A program made the translations under genes and the position numbers. A DNA stretch of 64,000 bases from Microbacterium sp. NIBRBAC000506063 (GTDB lineage: Bacteria > Actinomycetota > Actinomycetes > Actinomycetales > Microbacteriaceae): positions 1,922,001-1,986,000 of the forward strand of contig NZ_CP072876.1 of the NCBI RefSeq assembly GCF_017968845.1, given 5' to 3'. The notes under the pieces are model-generated. The model worked only from the letters and a program-made list of their open reading frames with translations. It did no database searches and was not told the origin of the DNA. Within the stretch, counting starts at the first letter, position 1, and each line of letters begins with the position of its first letter. Positions 49,470 through 59,334 of this stretch are shown here, piece after piece.

Positions 49470-49793
49470 CTACCTTTCGCTGGGGGCGTCGAGGCCGAGG
49501 GTGGTGCGGACGAGAGCGAGGGTGCGCCGGCCGGACAGGTCGGTGAAGATGTCCTCCGGCAGGGCGGCGAGCGCCGCACCGTGACGAGCGGCCATCTCGG
49601 CGAACTCGGCGGCGCGCGGGGCGAGATGCGGTCCGATGAGGACGAGGTCGACGGCGTCGACGTCCACACCCAGCGAATCCTCCGTTCCGGCGGTCGCGCT
49701 CCAGGCGAGTCCTTCCGCGTGAGCGGCCGTGCGCAGTCGCTGGGCGACGAACGTGCTGGACGCGCCCGCGGCGCACACCACCAGAATCCTCAT
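49470..49793 (-). CDS. Stand-alone PTS EIIB-like protein (lactose/cellobiose type)
   Basis: A 107-residue single-domain protein: RILVVCAAGASSTFVAQRL, with the phosphocysteine Cys in the first loop as in lactose/cellobiose EIIB, then VLIGPHLAPR. No matching EIIC is present in this window. It is the first gene of the ptsB-ptsH-ptsI-mtlA-mtlF-mtlD unit. It may phosphorylate or signal rather than transport; function uncertain. ATG 49793 has GGAGAG upstream. Confidence 0.8.
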   Translation of the reverse strand: MRILVVCAAGASSTFVAQRLRTAAHAEGLAWSATAGTEDSLGVDVDAVDLVLIGPHLAPRAAEFAEMAARHGAALAALPEDIFTDLSGRRTLALVRTTLGLDAPSER

Positions 49794-49851
49794 TGATCTC
49801 TCCTTCCGAGCCATTCTGAAAGAACGCTGGGAAGGGTGCCACCACAGTCCT

Positions 49852-49918
49852 TTCCGCCCCTGCGGAATCCCGTTGCGGCATCCGTGCGCCGGTGGTTCCT
49901 GACATCATGGGGGATGTC
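49852..49918. promoter_or_regulatory. Two palindromes in the divergent region between the PTS unit and its activator
   Basis: TTCCGC-CCCT-GCGGAA (49852-49867) and GACATC-ATGGGG-GATGTC (49901-49918) are each perfect 6-base inverted repeats. They sit in the 170-base gap between the divergent EIIB-like gene and the BglG/MtlR-type activator and are candidate operator sites. No confident -10/-35 pair is visible. Confidence 0.45.
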
Positions 49919-49963
49919 GCGTTCGCCGCCGAGCCGGCTGTGCACACCAGGGAAGGACGGAGC

Positions 49964-51883
49964 ATGTCGCGTCAGCGCCAGGATCAGCTCCTGTCCGCTC
50001 TCCTGCGTGAGGAGTCATGGGTGACGGCGGCGAGCCTCGCGGACGCGTTGGGGGTCACCCCCCGCAGCATCCGCTCCTATGTCGTCGCGCTCAACGCCCG
50101 CGTCGCGGCGACGGATGCCGTGGAGTCCGGCCCCGCCGGCTACCGCGCCGGTCCCGGTGCCCACGCGGCACTGCAGCAGCGCGAGGCGGGGGAGGCGACG
50201 CCGCGGGATCGTCTGCACACGCTCGTGCGGGCCCTCCTGGACGCCGAGGAGGGCGTCGACGTCTACGAGACCGCCGAACGGCTGCACGTGAGCGAGGCGA
50301 CGCTCGAGTCCGATCTCGGACGAGTGCGAGGGCTGCTCGCGGGAACCGGTCTGACGCTCGTGCGCGATCGTGCGATCGTGCGCCTGCGCGGGGAGGAGTC
50401 GGCGCAGCGACGGCTGCTCTCGCGTCTCGCGCACGACGAGATGGAGTCGCGCGTCTTCAGCCCCGACGCCTTCCGGCGGGCGCTGCTCGGCAGCACCGCG
50501 GCCGAGGCCGTAGGCCCCTTCAAGGCGGCGCTCGTGCGGCGGCTGGGCGAGCTCGGCTACTACGTCAACGAGCTGGCGATCGCCGACGTGCTGCTGCACA
50601 TCGCCATCGCGACCGAACGCGTCGCCGCGGGGCACGCGCTGGCGGCGACGGGCACCGACGACGGGGAGGTCGTGCAGGGGCTCGCCGATGCGATCGCCGA
50701 GCTCGTCGTGGTGCACTTCGGTGTGGAGCTCGGGCGCGGCGACCGCGCGCACCTGGCGCGCCTCGTGCTCACCCGGGTCGTCGCCCCCGACGAGTCCGCC
50801 CCGGCCGTCGCCGCCCGTGCGGGTCTGGAGCCCGCGGTGGAGGAGGCGGTGCGCGCCGAGGTCGCCCAAGCGGCCGAGGACTACGACGTCGGCGTCAACG
50901 GCGAGGAGTTCATCCTGCGCCTGGCGCTGCACGTGCAGAACCTGCTGCGGCGCGCCCGGGAACAGGCCTGGAGCCGCAACCCGCTCACCCGCGACCTGAA
51001 ATCGGCGTACCCGATGATCTTCGAGGTCGCCGTCTCGATCGCCAGCGGTCTGAACCGGCGCCTGGGCGTGCCGCTGAACGAGGACGAGATCGCCTACATC
51101 GCCATGCACGTCGGCGGCCGCCTGGAGCGCAATCGGCGGGCCGCCTCCATGCTCACGGCCACGATCGTCTGTCCCGGCTACTACGAGCTGCACGAACTGC
51201 TGCGATCGAGCGTGGACCGGTCGCTGGGCCAGTCGATCGAGGTCACGGGGGTGGAGACGCGCGTCGACCCCGACTGGTCGGCGATCGACACCGATCTGGT
51301 GCTCACCACGATCGACCCGGGTGCGCCGGGCGAGAACATCGTGCGGATCCAGACCTTCCTGACCGACGCCGACGTCGAGCGCGTGCAGCAGGCCGCCGCC
51401 CGCATCCGCCGCAGCCGTCGTCTCACGCGCCTGCGCGAGGAGCTGTCGCGCTACTTCGACGGCAGCGCCTTCGTGTCGCCCCTTCCCGATGCCGGTGAGG
51501 AGGAGCTGATCCGTCTGCTCGGTGAGCCGCTGCGCGAGGCGGGGCTCATCGACCAGGACTACATCGAGAACTCCATCGAGCGGGAGCGCATGAGCTCGAC
51601 CGCCTTCACCGATGCGCTCGCGGTGCCGCATGCGCTGCAGATGACCGCCCGCCGCACGGCGCTGTCGGTGGGCGTGGCCGATGGTTCGGTGCGCTGGGGA
51701 GACGGGCGTGTGCAGGTCGTCGTGCTCGCCGCCTTCAGCGAGAGCGATCGCGCCGCGTTCCAGACCGTCTTCGAGCAGTTCGTCGAGGTCTTCAGCGAGC
51801 GCGACAGCGTGCAGCGGATCGTCCGGCGCGGAACGACCTTCCACGGCTTCCTCGACGAGCTCGTCGCGGTCATCGACGGCTGA
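49964..51883 (+). CDS. mtlR: BglG/MtlR-type PRD-containing transcriptional activator
   Basis: A 639-residue regulator. Residues ~1-60 are an HTH (SLADALGVTPRSIRSYVVAL), ~85-150 a second HTH (AERLHVSEATLESDLGRVRG), then PRD1 (~195-300, VNELAIADVLLHIAIATERV), PRD2 (~310-405, LNEDEIAYIAMHVGGRLER), an EIIB-like domain (IVCPGYYELHELL with a Cys) and an EIIA-like domain (TAFTDALAVPHALQ with a His). This is the domain plan of MtlR, whose PRD and EII-like domains are controlled by PTS phosphorylation. ATG 49964 has a GGAAGGACGGAGC leader. It is divergent from the mannitol/PTS unit. Confidence 0.9.
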   Translation: MSRQRQDQLLSALLREESWVTAASLADALGVTPRSIRSYVVALNARVAATDAVESGPAGYRAGPGAHAALQQREAGEATPRDRLHTLVRALLDAEEGVDVYETAERLHVSEATLESDLGRVRGLLAGTGLTLVRDRAIVRLRGEESAQRRLLSRLAHDEMESRVFSPDAFRRALLGSTAAEAVGPFKAALVRRLGELGYYVNELAIADVLLHIAIATERVAAGHALAATGTDDGEVVQGLADAIAELVVVHFGVELGRGDRAHLARLVLTRVVAPDESAPAVAARAGLEPAVEEAVRAEVAQAAEDYDVGVNGEEFILRLALHVQNLLRRAREQAWSRNPLTRDLKSAYPMIFEVAVSIASGLNRRLGVPLNEDEIAYIAMHVGGRLERNRRAASMLTATIVCPGYYELHELLRSSVDRSLGQSIEVTGVETRVDPDWSAIDTDLVLTTIDPGAPGENIVRIQTFLTDADVERVQQAAARIRRSRRLTRLREELSRYFDGSAFVSPLPDAGEEELIRLLGEPLREAGLIDQDYIENSIERERMSSTAFTDALAVPHALQMTARRTALSVGVADGSVRWGDGRVQVVVLAAFSESDRAAFQTVFEQFVEVFSERDSVQRIVRRGTTFHGFLDELVAVIDG

Positions 51884-51907
51884 CGGCGCCGGGTCGGATG
51901 CCGAGGC

Positions 51908-52168
51908 TCAGTGCCGCGGCGCGAGGACGGCGCTCAGCGCGTCCAGGAGGTCGTCGGCATCCGATCCCTCGGCGCGCAGCGTCACCGTGTCTCCGGGATT
52001 CAGGCCGAGGTCCATGAGCGCGAGCACGCTGGAGACGTCGACCTCTTCGCCAGAGGCCGTCGTCAGCGTCACCGGCGTCGTGTGCTGCTGCGCGAGCCGG
52101 GCCAGCTGCGCCACGGGCCGGGCGTGCACCCCGTCGGGCACGCCGATCGTCACGCGTCTGTGGGTCAT
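51908..52168 (-). CDS. Second HPr-family protein
   Basis: An 86-residue HPr paralogue with a likely active His in GVPDGVHARPVAQL and Ser in VDVSSVLALMDLGL, similar in plan to ptsH but clearly diverged. It overlaps the stop of the phosphosugar mutase gene by 4 bases and the purine phosphorylase lies just upstream, so it belongs to a nucleoside-sugar operon rather than the PTS unit. Role as a regulator or phosphate relay is inference. The convergent mtlR gene ends 24 bases away. Confidence 0.85.
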   Translation of the reverse strand: MTHRRVTIGVPDGVHARPVAQLARLAQQHTTPVTLTTASGEEVDVSSVLALMDLGLNPGDTVTLRAEGSDADDLLDALSAVLAPRH

Positions 52169-53824
52169 CGGCGCTCGTCCAGGAGCGCGCGCACGGCCTC
52201 TTCGAGATGGGCGACGATGTCACGGGCGGCCGATGCCGCATCCGCCCGTGCATCGATGTACACCTTCAGCTTCGGCTCGGTGCCGCTCGGACGCACGATC
52301 ACCCGCGAGCCGTCGGCGAGCCGATAGCGGAGCACATCGCCGGGAGGCAGGTCGCCGCCCGGCACGGCGAGATCCTCCGCGGCGACGACGGGGGTCTGCC
52401 CGATCCGCTCGGGCGGGAGGGTGCGCAGGCCGAGCATGATGCGCGAGATGATCGACAGGTCGTCGACGCGGATCGACACCTGACCGCTGGCGAAATGGCC
52501 GTAGGTCGCCCCGTGCTCGGCGAGCAGCCCGGCGAGGGTCACGCCGCGACCGCGAGCCTCGGCGGCGAGGCCGAGCAGCGCCACGGCGGCGGAGATCCCG
52601 TCCTTGTCGCGCACCGTCTCGGGGTTGACGAGATACCCAGCGCCTCTTCGAAGCCGTAGACGATGCCGGGGCGCGCGAGATCCACTTGAAGCCGGTGAGC
52701 GTCTCGGAGAAGCCGAGCCCGTGGTGCGCGGCTATCGCCCCGAGCCCAGGAGAGGAGACGAGCGAGCATGCCAGAGCGGCGCCGGGGGTGCCCTCGACGG
52801 CGCGCGCGGCACGGGCGCCGAGGAGGAGCCCGACCTCGTTGCCGGTGAGGCGTCGCCAGCCGCCCTCGGCGGAGTCGTCGGGGATCGCGACGGCGAGCCG
52901 GTCGGCATCCGGGTCGTTGGCGATGATGAACTCGGCGTCCGTCTTCTTCGCGAGGGCGAAGGCGAGATCCATCGCGCCCGGCTCCTCCGGGTTGGGGAAG
53001 GAGACCGTGCGGAACGAGGGGTCGGGGTCGCGCTGCTCGGCGACGACGTGCGGCGCGGGGTACCCTGCCTTCGCCACGATGCGCGAGAAGGTCTCGGTGC
53101 CGACGCCGTGCATCGCCGTGTACACCCAGGTCATGTCCTGTATGCCCTCCGGCGCGGGGGCGACCCGCGCGGTCGCGTCGACGTACGCCTGCATGACCTC
53201 TTCGCCCGCGATCTCGTAGCCGTCCGACCGCGGCAGCGCCCCGATGTCGCCGGCCGCGGCGACGCGGGCGATCTCGGCGGCGATCTCGGCATCCGACGGA
53301 GAGACGATCTGCGCGCCCTCGTCGGCCCCGCCCAGATACACCTTGTAGCCGTTGTCGTTGGGTGGGTTGTGGCTCGCCGTGACCATCACCCCGGCATCGG
53401 CGCCCAGATGCCGGACGGCGAAGGCGAGCACCGGCGTCGGCAGGAGCCGGGGGAGAAGGATCGCCCGCAGCCCCGCGCCGGCGAAGATCTCGGCCGAATC
53501 GGTCGCGAACACCCGGGAGTTCTTGCGTCCGTCGTAGCCGATCACGACCGTGGGGCGTGTCGTGCGGCCGCGCAGGTAGGCGGCGAATCCCGCGGCAGCT
53601 TGGGCGACGAGCACCCGGTTCATGCGGTTGGGTCCGGCACCCAGCGCGCCGCGGAGCCCGGCCGTGCCGAAGGCGAGGCGCGCGCCGAAGCGATCCTCGA
53701 GATCGCGCAGGGCCGCGTCCTCGCCCGCGGCGGCCCGCGTCACGAGGCCGGCCAGCTCATCGCGGGTCTCGGCATCCGGATCCTGACGCAGCCACGCGCG
53801 GGCCTGCGCGAGCACCTCGCTCAC
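52165..53824 (-). CDS. Phosphosugar mutase (PGM/PMM family; candidate phosphopentomutase), with two apparent sequencing frameshifts
   Basis: A 553-residue alpha-D-phosphohexomutase family protein. Serine phosphoryl loop VMVTASHNPPNDNGYKVYL, metal loop ANDPDADRLAVA, sugar loop GNEVGLLLGARA and the phosphate-binding VIVRPSGTEPKLKVYI are all present. Length matches PGM2-type enzymes, some of which act on ribose/deoxyribose-1-phosphate; the direct coupling to purine nucleoside phosphorylase supports that use, but glucose or mannose phosphates are also possible. Runs 52636-52638 (C) and 52668-52671 (G) each lack one base. Starts GTG 53824, overlapping the PNP stop by 4 bases. Confidence 0.86.
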
Positions 53825-54654
53825 AGCGCCTCGACGATCCGCGCCAGCAGCGAGGAGATCACCGGCTCCGCGGCCTGGCCGGCTTCGATGACCTCGGCGT
53901 GGCTGAGCGGCGTCTCCTGGATGCCGGCGGCGAGGTTGGTGATGAGCGAGAGGCCGAGGATCTCCATGCCCGCCTGGCGTGCCGCGATCGCCTCGAGGGC
54001 GGTGGACATGCCGACGATGTGCCCGCCGATGTGCTTCGCCATCTGCACCTCTGCCGGGGTCTCGTAGTGCGGACCTCGGAACTGGCAGTACACGCCCTCG
54101 TCGAGCGAGGGGTCGATCTGCCGGGCGATGTCGCGCAGTCGGCGCGAGTACAGGTCGGTGAGATCGATGAAGGTGGCGCCCTCGAGGGGCGAGTCGGCGG
54201 TGAGGTTGATGTGGTCGCTGATGAGCACCGGCTGCCCCGGCTTCCAGGTCTCGCGGATGCCGCCGGCACCGTTGGTGAGCACCATGATCTTCGCGCCGGT
54301 CGCGGCGGCGGTGCGCACGCTGTGGACCACGCGACGAACGCCGTGATCCTCGTAGTAGTGCGTACGCGCACCGATGACGAGCACGTTCCTCCCGGAGGGC
54401 GTGCGGATGCTGCGCAGAGTGCCGACATGACCCTCGAGCGCGGGCCGGGAGAAGCCCGTCACCTCGGTCGCCGGAACGGACGCGATCGTCTCGCCGATGA
54501 TCTCGGCGGCCTTGCCCCAGCCGCTGCCGAGGGTGAGCGCGATGTCGTGGTTCTCGACGCCGGTGAGCCGGGCGATGTCGGCGGCGGCCCGGGCTGCGAT
54601 CTCGAAAGGATCTGCCGCGGGGTCGTCGAGAGGGTTCTGCGGTGAATGAGCCAT
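53821..54654 (-). CDS. punA: Purine-nucleoside phosphorylase
   Basis: A 277-residue trimeric-type PNP releasing purine and (deoxy)ribose-1-phosphate. Phosphate site LGSGWGKAAE, HYYEDHGV, LTNGAGGIRETWKPG, FRGPHYETPAEVQ and GMSTALEAIAARQAGM are family motifs. Its -10 box TAAAGT (54661-54666) ends six bases before ATG 54654, so probably leaderless; the GGAGGC between them could also serve as a ribosome-binding site. First gene of punA-mutase-HPr2, complementing deoA in the nucleoside operon. Confidence 0.93.
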   Translation of the reverse strand: MAHSPQNPLDDPAADPFEIAARAAADIARLTGVENHDIALTLGSGWGKAAEIIGETIASVPATEVTGFSRPALEGHVGTLRSIRTPSGRNVLVIGARTHYYEDHGVRRVVHSVRTAAATGAKIMVLTNGAGGIRETWKPGQPVLISDHINLTADSPLEGATFIDLTDLYSRRLRDIARQIDPSLDEGVYCQFRGPHYETPAEVQMAKHIGGHIVGMSTALEAIAARQAGMEILGLSLITNLAAGIQETPLSHAEVIEAGQAAEPVISSLLARIVEAL

Positions 54655-54702
54655 GCCTCCACTTTAGGAAGCCGGCGGCGTCTCGGCCAGGATTGCGGAA
54701 GA

Positions 54703-56147
54703 ATGGATGCCATGGCATCCACCTTCGAACAGTCCCCGCGCGTCGCCGTCCTCGGCGGTGGCCCGGGCGGATACGAGGCCGCGCTGTCGGCGGCCCAGCT
54801 CGGCGCCGACGTGACGCTGATCGAGAGGGTGGGGGTCGGGGGCTCGGCCGTGCTGACCGACGTCGTGCCCTCCAAGAGCCTCATCGCGACGGCGGACGCC
54901 GCGGTGGCGATCTCCGAGGCGAGCGACCTGGGCGTGCAGTTCTTCGTCAAGGGCGAGAACGGCACGGCCTCCAAGCCGCAGGTGGCGATCAATCTCGCCG
55001 CCGTCAACAAGCGGCTGCTGTCGCTGGCCCGCCAGCAGTCCGACGACATGCGTGCGACGCTCGCCGACGCGGGCGTGAAGATCATCTCCGGCCACGGCCG
55101 CCTGGAAGGGCGCGGCACGATCATCGTCGCGACCGGGCCCGGCGGCACCGACTTCGACCGCGTCGAGGCCGACACGATCGTCGTCTCGGTCGGCGCCTCG
55201 CCCCGCGAGCTCGACTCGGCCAAGCCCGACGGGCAGCGCATCCTCACCTGGACGCAGCTGTACGACATGAAGGCGCTGCCCGAGCACCTCATCGTCGTGG
55301 GCTCCGGCGTCACCGGGGCGGAGTTCGCCTCGGCCTACATGAACCTGGGCGCGAAGGTCACGCTCATCTCCAGCCGCGACCAGGTGCTCCCCGGTGAGGA
55401 CAAGGACGCCGCACGGGTGCTCGAGAGCGTCTTCACGCGCGGCGGCATGCAGGTGCTGTCGAAGTCGCGTGCCGAGAAGGTGGAGCGGACGGATGCCGGT
55501 GTCACTGTCACCCTTTCCGATGGTCGCACCGTCGACGGCAGCCACTGCCTCATGGCGGTCGGATCCATCCCCAACACGACGGGCATCGGCCTGGAGGAGG
55601 CGGGCGTCGAGCTCGACGCCTCCGGTCACGTCCGGGTGAACCGCGTCGCGCGCACCTCGGTGCCCAACATCTACGCCGTGGGCGACTGCACGAACTTCTT
55701 CCCGCTCGCATCCGTCGCCTCCATGCAAGGCCGCACCGCGATCTTCCATGCGCTCGGCGACATCGTGATCCCGCTCGAGGAGCGCAAGATCACCGCGAAC
55801 ATCTTCACCGCTCCCGAGATCGCCACGATCGGCGTCTCGGAGGCCGACATCGACAGCGGTGCCGTCGACGGCTTCGTGTACAAGCTGCCGCTCGCGGCGA
55901 ACCCGCGCGCGAAGATGATGGGCGTGAAAGACGGCTTCGTGAAGATCTTCGCGCGCAAGGGCAGCGGCACCGTCATCGGCGGCGTGATCGTCGCCCCCAA
56001 GGCCTCCGAGCTCATCTACCCGATCGCGATCGCGGTGGAGCGGCGGCTGACGACCGAGCAGGTCTCGCGCGTCTTCGCCGCCTACCCTCGCTGTCGGGCA
56101 GCATCACCGACGCCACGCGGGCGATGCACATGGTCGCGCAGGGCTGA
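54703..56147 (+). CDS. lpdA: LpdA-type NAD(P)H-quinone dehydrogenase, with one apparent sequencing frameshift
   Basis: A 481-residue flavoprotein of the lipoamide dehydrogenase fold. FAD motif VAVLGGGPGGYEAALSAAQL and second GxGxxG IVVGSGVTGAEFAS. The CxxxxC redox pair of true Lpd is absent (GVGGSAVLTDVVPSKSLI), as in mycobacterial LpdA, which reduces quinones. NAD-binding and FAD-binding end motif (YAVGDCTNFFPLA) are intact. The C run 56085-56087 lacks one base; correction gives YPSLSGSITDATRAMH and the stop. ATG 54703 is used; ATG 54712 is an in-frame alternative. The convergent lipoprotein gene ends 8 bases downstream. Confidence 0.88.
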
Positions 56148-56155
56148 CGGCCGGG

Positions 56156-56617
56156 TCAGGGCGCCTCTGCGCGGTGGAAGATCACCGCCCAGGCACCGTC
56201 GCCGGCATCCGAACCGGCCATGGCGGCGAGGCCCTCGACGAGTCGGGGCGCCTCTTCGACCACGAGCGGACTGTCGGCGCAGGACACCTCACGGCTGTAG
56301 ACCATCGTTGAGTCGGCCGCCGCCATGCGGATGTGGAAGGTGGCAGTGTCGACGCCCGTGCAGTGCATTTCGATCGTGCCGAGGTAGCGCTCGTCCTCGA
56401 TGCCGATGTTGATCACCCCGTCAAGCGCCCCGTAGCCGGAGGAGTCGGCGAGAGGAGCCCACATCGCCCCGAGACGTGTCTCGTAGGTTCCGCCCGAGAC
56501 CATCGCCTCGCCCCATTCTGCATGAGCGCCCTCCAGTCCTGGGGAATCGCCGCTGCAGCCTGCGAGAGCGAGCGTGGTAGCGAGGGCGACGGCGCCGGCT
56601 GCGAGGAGACGCTTCAT
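56156..56617 (-). CDS. Small lipoprotein of unknown function
   Basis: A 153-residue protein: charged N-terminus, hydrophobic helix LLAAGAVALATTLALAGC with lipobox LAGC, then a secreted domain with one more pair of cysteines (MHCTG, VSCAD). No known family recognised. Likely anchored to the outer face of the membrane. Confidence 0.72.
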   Translation of the reverse strand: MKRLLAAGAVALATTLALAGCSGDSPGLEGAHAEWGEAMVSGGTYETRLGAMWAPLADSSGYGALDGVINIGIEDERYLGTIEMHCTGVDTATFHIRMAAADSTMVYSREVSCADSPLVVEEAPRLVEGLAAMAGSDAGDGAWAVIFHRAEAP

Positions 56618-56645
56618 GCGTTCATCGTCGCATGCCGATGCCGCG

Positions 56646-56731
56646 GTTTCACGAGGACAGGCAGACGCGCCGCAACAGGCCGATCGGGACCGCATCCGCC
56701 TGTTGCGGGGTCTTCGCCTGTTCTCGCGCGG
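56646..56731. repeat. Nested-palindrome element F (variant of copies A to D)
   Basis: Inner arms CCGCAACAGGC (56670-56680) and GCCTGTTGCGG (56698-56708) are perfect over 11 bases around a loop CGATCGGGACCGCATCC; outer arms CGAGGACAGGC (56652-56662) and GCCTGTTCTCG (56716-56726) match 10 of 11. The unit differs from copies A to D (CCTGTT instead of CCCGTT) but the plan and the GCATCC loop end are the same. It lies between two minus-strand genes. Confidence 0.6.
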
Positions 56732-56741
56732 TGTGCGGTCG

Positions 56742-58506
56742 CTAGGAGATGACCAGCAGCTGGTGGCCCGAGGACACCGTCTCGCCGGGCGTGGCGTTGA
56801 TCGAGCCGACGGTGCCGTCCTTGTGCGCCTGCAGCGGCTGCTCCATCTTCATCGCCTCGAGCACGACCACCAGGTCGCCCTTGACGACCTGCTGCCCTCC
56901 TCGACGGCGACCTTGACGACGGTGGCCTGCATGGGCGACTTGACCGCGTCGCCGGAGGCGCCGGCATTGACGACCGCGGTGTGGCTGCGGCGCGACGGCG
57001 GCACGGCGGCGGGGCGCCCGGCGACACCCGGGGCCTGCGCGATCCGGTCGGGCAGGGAGACCTCCAGGCGCTTGCCGGAGACCTCCACGACGACGGTGTG
57101 GCGGCTCTCCGCAGCGGCGGGAGCCTCCAGCTCGCCGTCCCAGGGGGCGATGTCGTTGTCGAACTCGGTCTCGATCCAGCGCGTGTACACGCCGAACTCG
57201 CCGTTCTCGGCGGTGAAGGCCGGTTCGCGCACCACCTTGCGGTGGAAGGGCAGGACGGTGGGCATGCCGGCGACCTCGAACTCGTCGAGGGCGCGGGCGG
57301 CGCGCTCGAGCGCCTGGGCGCGGTCGCGGCCGGTCACGATGATCTTCGCCAGGAGCGAGTCGAAGGCGCCCGAGACGCTGTCGCCGGCGGTGACGCCGGA
57401 GTCGAGGCGGATGCCAGGGCCGCCGAACGTCTTGAAGACGTGGATCGGGCCGGGCTGGGGAGGAACCCGCGACCCGGGTCCTCGCCGTTGATGCGGAACT
57501 CGATGGAGTGACCCACGGGCTCGGGGTCGTCGTAGTCGATCGTGCCGCCCGCGGCGATGCGGAACTGCTCGCGCACGAGGTCGATGCCGGTGATCTCCTC
57601 GGAGACCGGGTGCTCGACCTGGAGGCGGGTGTTGACCTCGAGGAACGAGACGGTGCCGTCGGCGCCGATGAGGAATTCGCAGGTTCCCGCGCCGACGTAG
57701 CCGACCTCGCGCATGATCGCCTTCGACGACTCGTAGAGCACGCGGTTCTGCTCCTCGGTGAGGAAGGGCGCGGGCGCCTCCTCCACGAGCTTCTGGTGGC
57801 GGCGCTGCAGCGAGCAGTCGCGGGTGGAGATGACGACGACGTTGCCCGCGGCATCCGCCAGGCACTGCGTCTCGACGTGACGGGGCTTGTCGAGGTACTT
57901 CTCCACGAAGCACTCGCCGCGGCCGAAGGCGGTGATCGCCTCGCGGGTCGCCGACTCGAACAGCTCGGCGACCTCGTCGAGCTCGCGGGCGACCTTCAGG
58001 CCGCGACCGCCGCCGCCGTAGGCGGCCTTGATGGCGATGGGCAGGCCGTGCTCCTTCGCGAACGCGATCACCTCGTCGGCGCCGTCGACGGGGCCGGGGG
58101 TTCCCGGGGCCAGCGGCGCGCCGACCTTCTCGGCGACGTGCCGGGCGGTGACCTTATCGCCGAGCGACTCGATCGCCTCGGGCGACGGCCCGATCCAGAT
58201 GAGCCCCGCCGCGATCACGGCGCGGGCGAAGTCGGCGTTCTCGGCGAGGAAGCCGTAGCCGGGGTGCACGGCGTCTGCGCCGGCACGGCGGGCCACCGAG
58301 AGGATCTTGTCGATCTGGAGATAGGTCTCGGCGCTGGTCGAGCCGCCGAGCGCATAGGCCTCGTCCGCGAGGCGGGTGTGCAGCGCGTCACGGTCCTGTT
58401 CGGCGTAGACGGCCACGGATCCGATTCCGGAGTCCCGAGCGGCACGGATGATGCGTACGGCGATCTCGCCGCGGTTCGCGATGAGCACCTTGGCGATATC
58501 AGGCAT
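56742..58506 (-). CDS. Acyl-CoA carboxylase alpha chain (biotin carboxylase plus BCCP), with two apparent sequencing frameshifts
   Basis: A 588-residue AccA3/BccA-type subunit: biotin carboxylase (residues ~1-450: [34 protein letters not shown]-grasp loop, [20 protein letters not shown]) and biotin carboxyl carrier (last ~70 residues: [11 protein letters not shown] with the biotinyl Lys). Runs 57457-57460 (G on plus) and 56895-56897 (C on plus) lack one base each. It carboxylates biotin for acetyl- and/or propionyl-CoA. A -10 box TAGGCT (58514-58519) ends seven bases before ATG 58506. Confidence 0.92.
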
Positions 58507-58606
58507 GGTGTCCAGCCTAGTGAGGACTTGTGCGATCGCTTTGACAACATCCCACAAGAAAACGTCGAATCGGTAGCGGAGTGTCTACGACCCGGTGGCC
58601 TCGCGG

Positions 58607-59334
58607 TCAGGCGGCGATGCGGCGGAGCAGAGGGTCGGCGACTTTTCGGGAGGGGGCGCAGAGCGTCTGGCCGAGCAGGGCGAAGACATCATCGCGATGC
58701 CTGAAGTATCCGTAGTGGGCCCGGACGAACTGCGAAAGGTCGTAGCTCGCGTCGCCGGCACGGCCGTCCCAGTCGATGGCGCAGCGCCCGACGGCCTCGA
58801 ACAGCGTCTCCGCGCCGCGGCTGGTGAACGCACCGCCCCGCGGCATCCGATCGGGCCGAAGAGTTCGGATGCCGCGTGCCACTCGTCGATCCTGAACTCC
58901 GGCCAGGCGAGCAGGATCCGGTCGGGCAGGACGGCCGTGAGGTGTGGGAACCGCGGATACCAGAAGGCGCGATCGATGGAGAGCGCCCGTACCCGGGTGG
59001 GTACCCCGATCGCCCGCGCGACGCTCTCGAGGATCGCGAGCCGTTGACTGCAGGAGCCGAAGCCACGCAGGAGGGTCTGCGAGGCCGGCGTCCTCTCCTC
59101 GACGGAGTAGACCGCGCGCACCTCCTGGCGGATGATCGCGTGTGCCGCGCCGAGGACGGACACGGGATCGCTGGACCGTGCGTCGTCGCGCGCCCGGTCG
59201 ATCATTCGTGTCATCTCCGGGGCGTCGTAGTCGAGAATCGCGGTGCTCGACGTCGCGCCGGGCTCCTCCGGGCCGCGTCCGACTCCGGTCGAGAGACGCC
59301 GGTACCACGGCGTCATCACGGACCCGAGGGCCAT
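58607..59334 (-). CDS. Transglutaminase-like core domain protein, with one apparent sequencing frameshift
   Basis: A 242-residue protein. GFGSCSQRLAILESVARAIGVPTRVRAL is the transglutaminase-core helix with the catalytic Cys and the conserved GxCxxR-A-GIP pattern; the His and Asp positions are less clear, perhaps in WPEFRIDEWHAAS. The C run 58836-58839 lacks one base; correction joins GCRG to GGAFTSRGAETLF. Unlike the 3288-4132 gene it lacks the N-terminal beta domain. ATG 59334 shares a base with the arsR stop, so it is cotranscribed with arsR. Confidence 0.72.
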
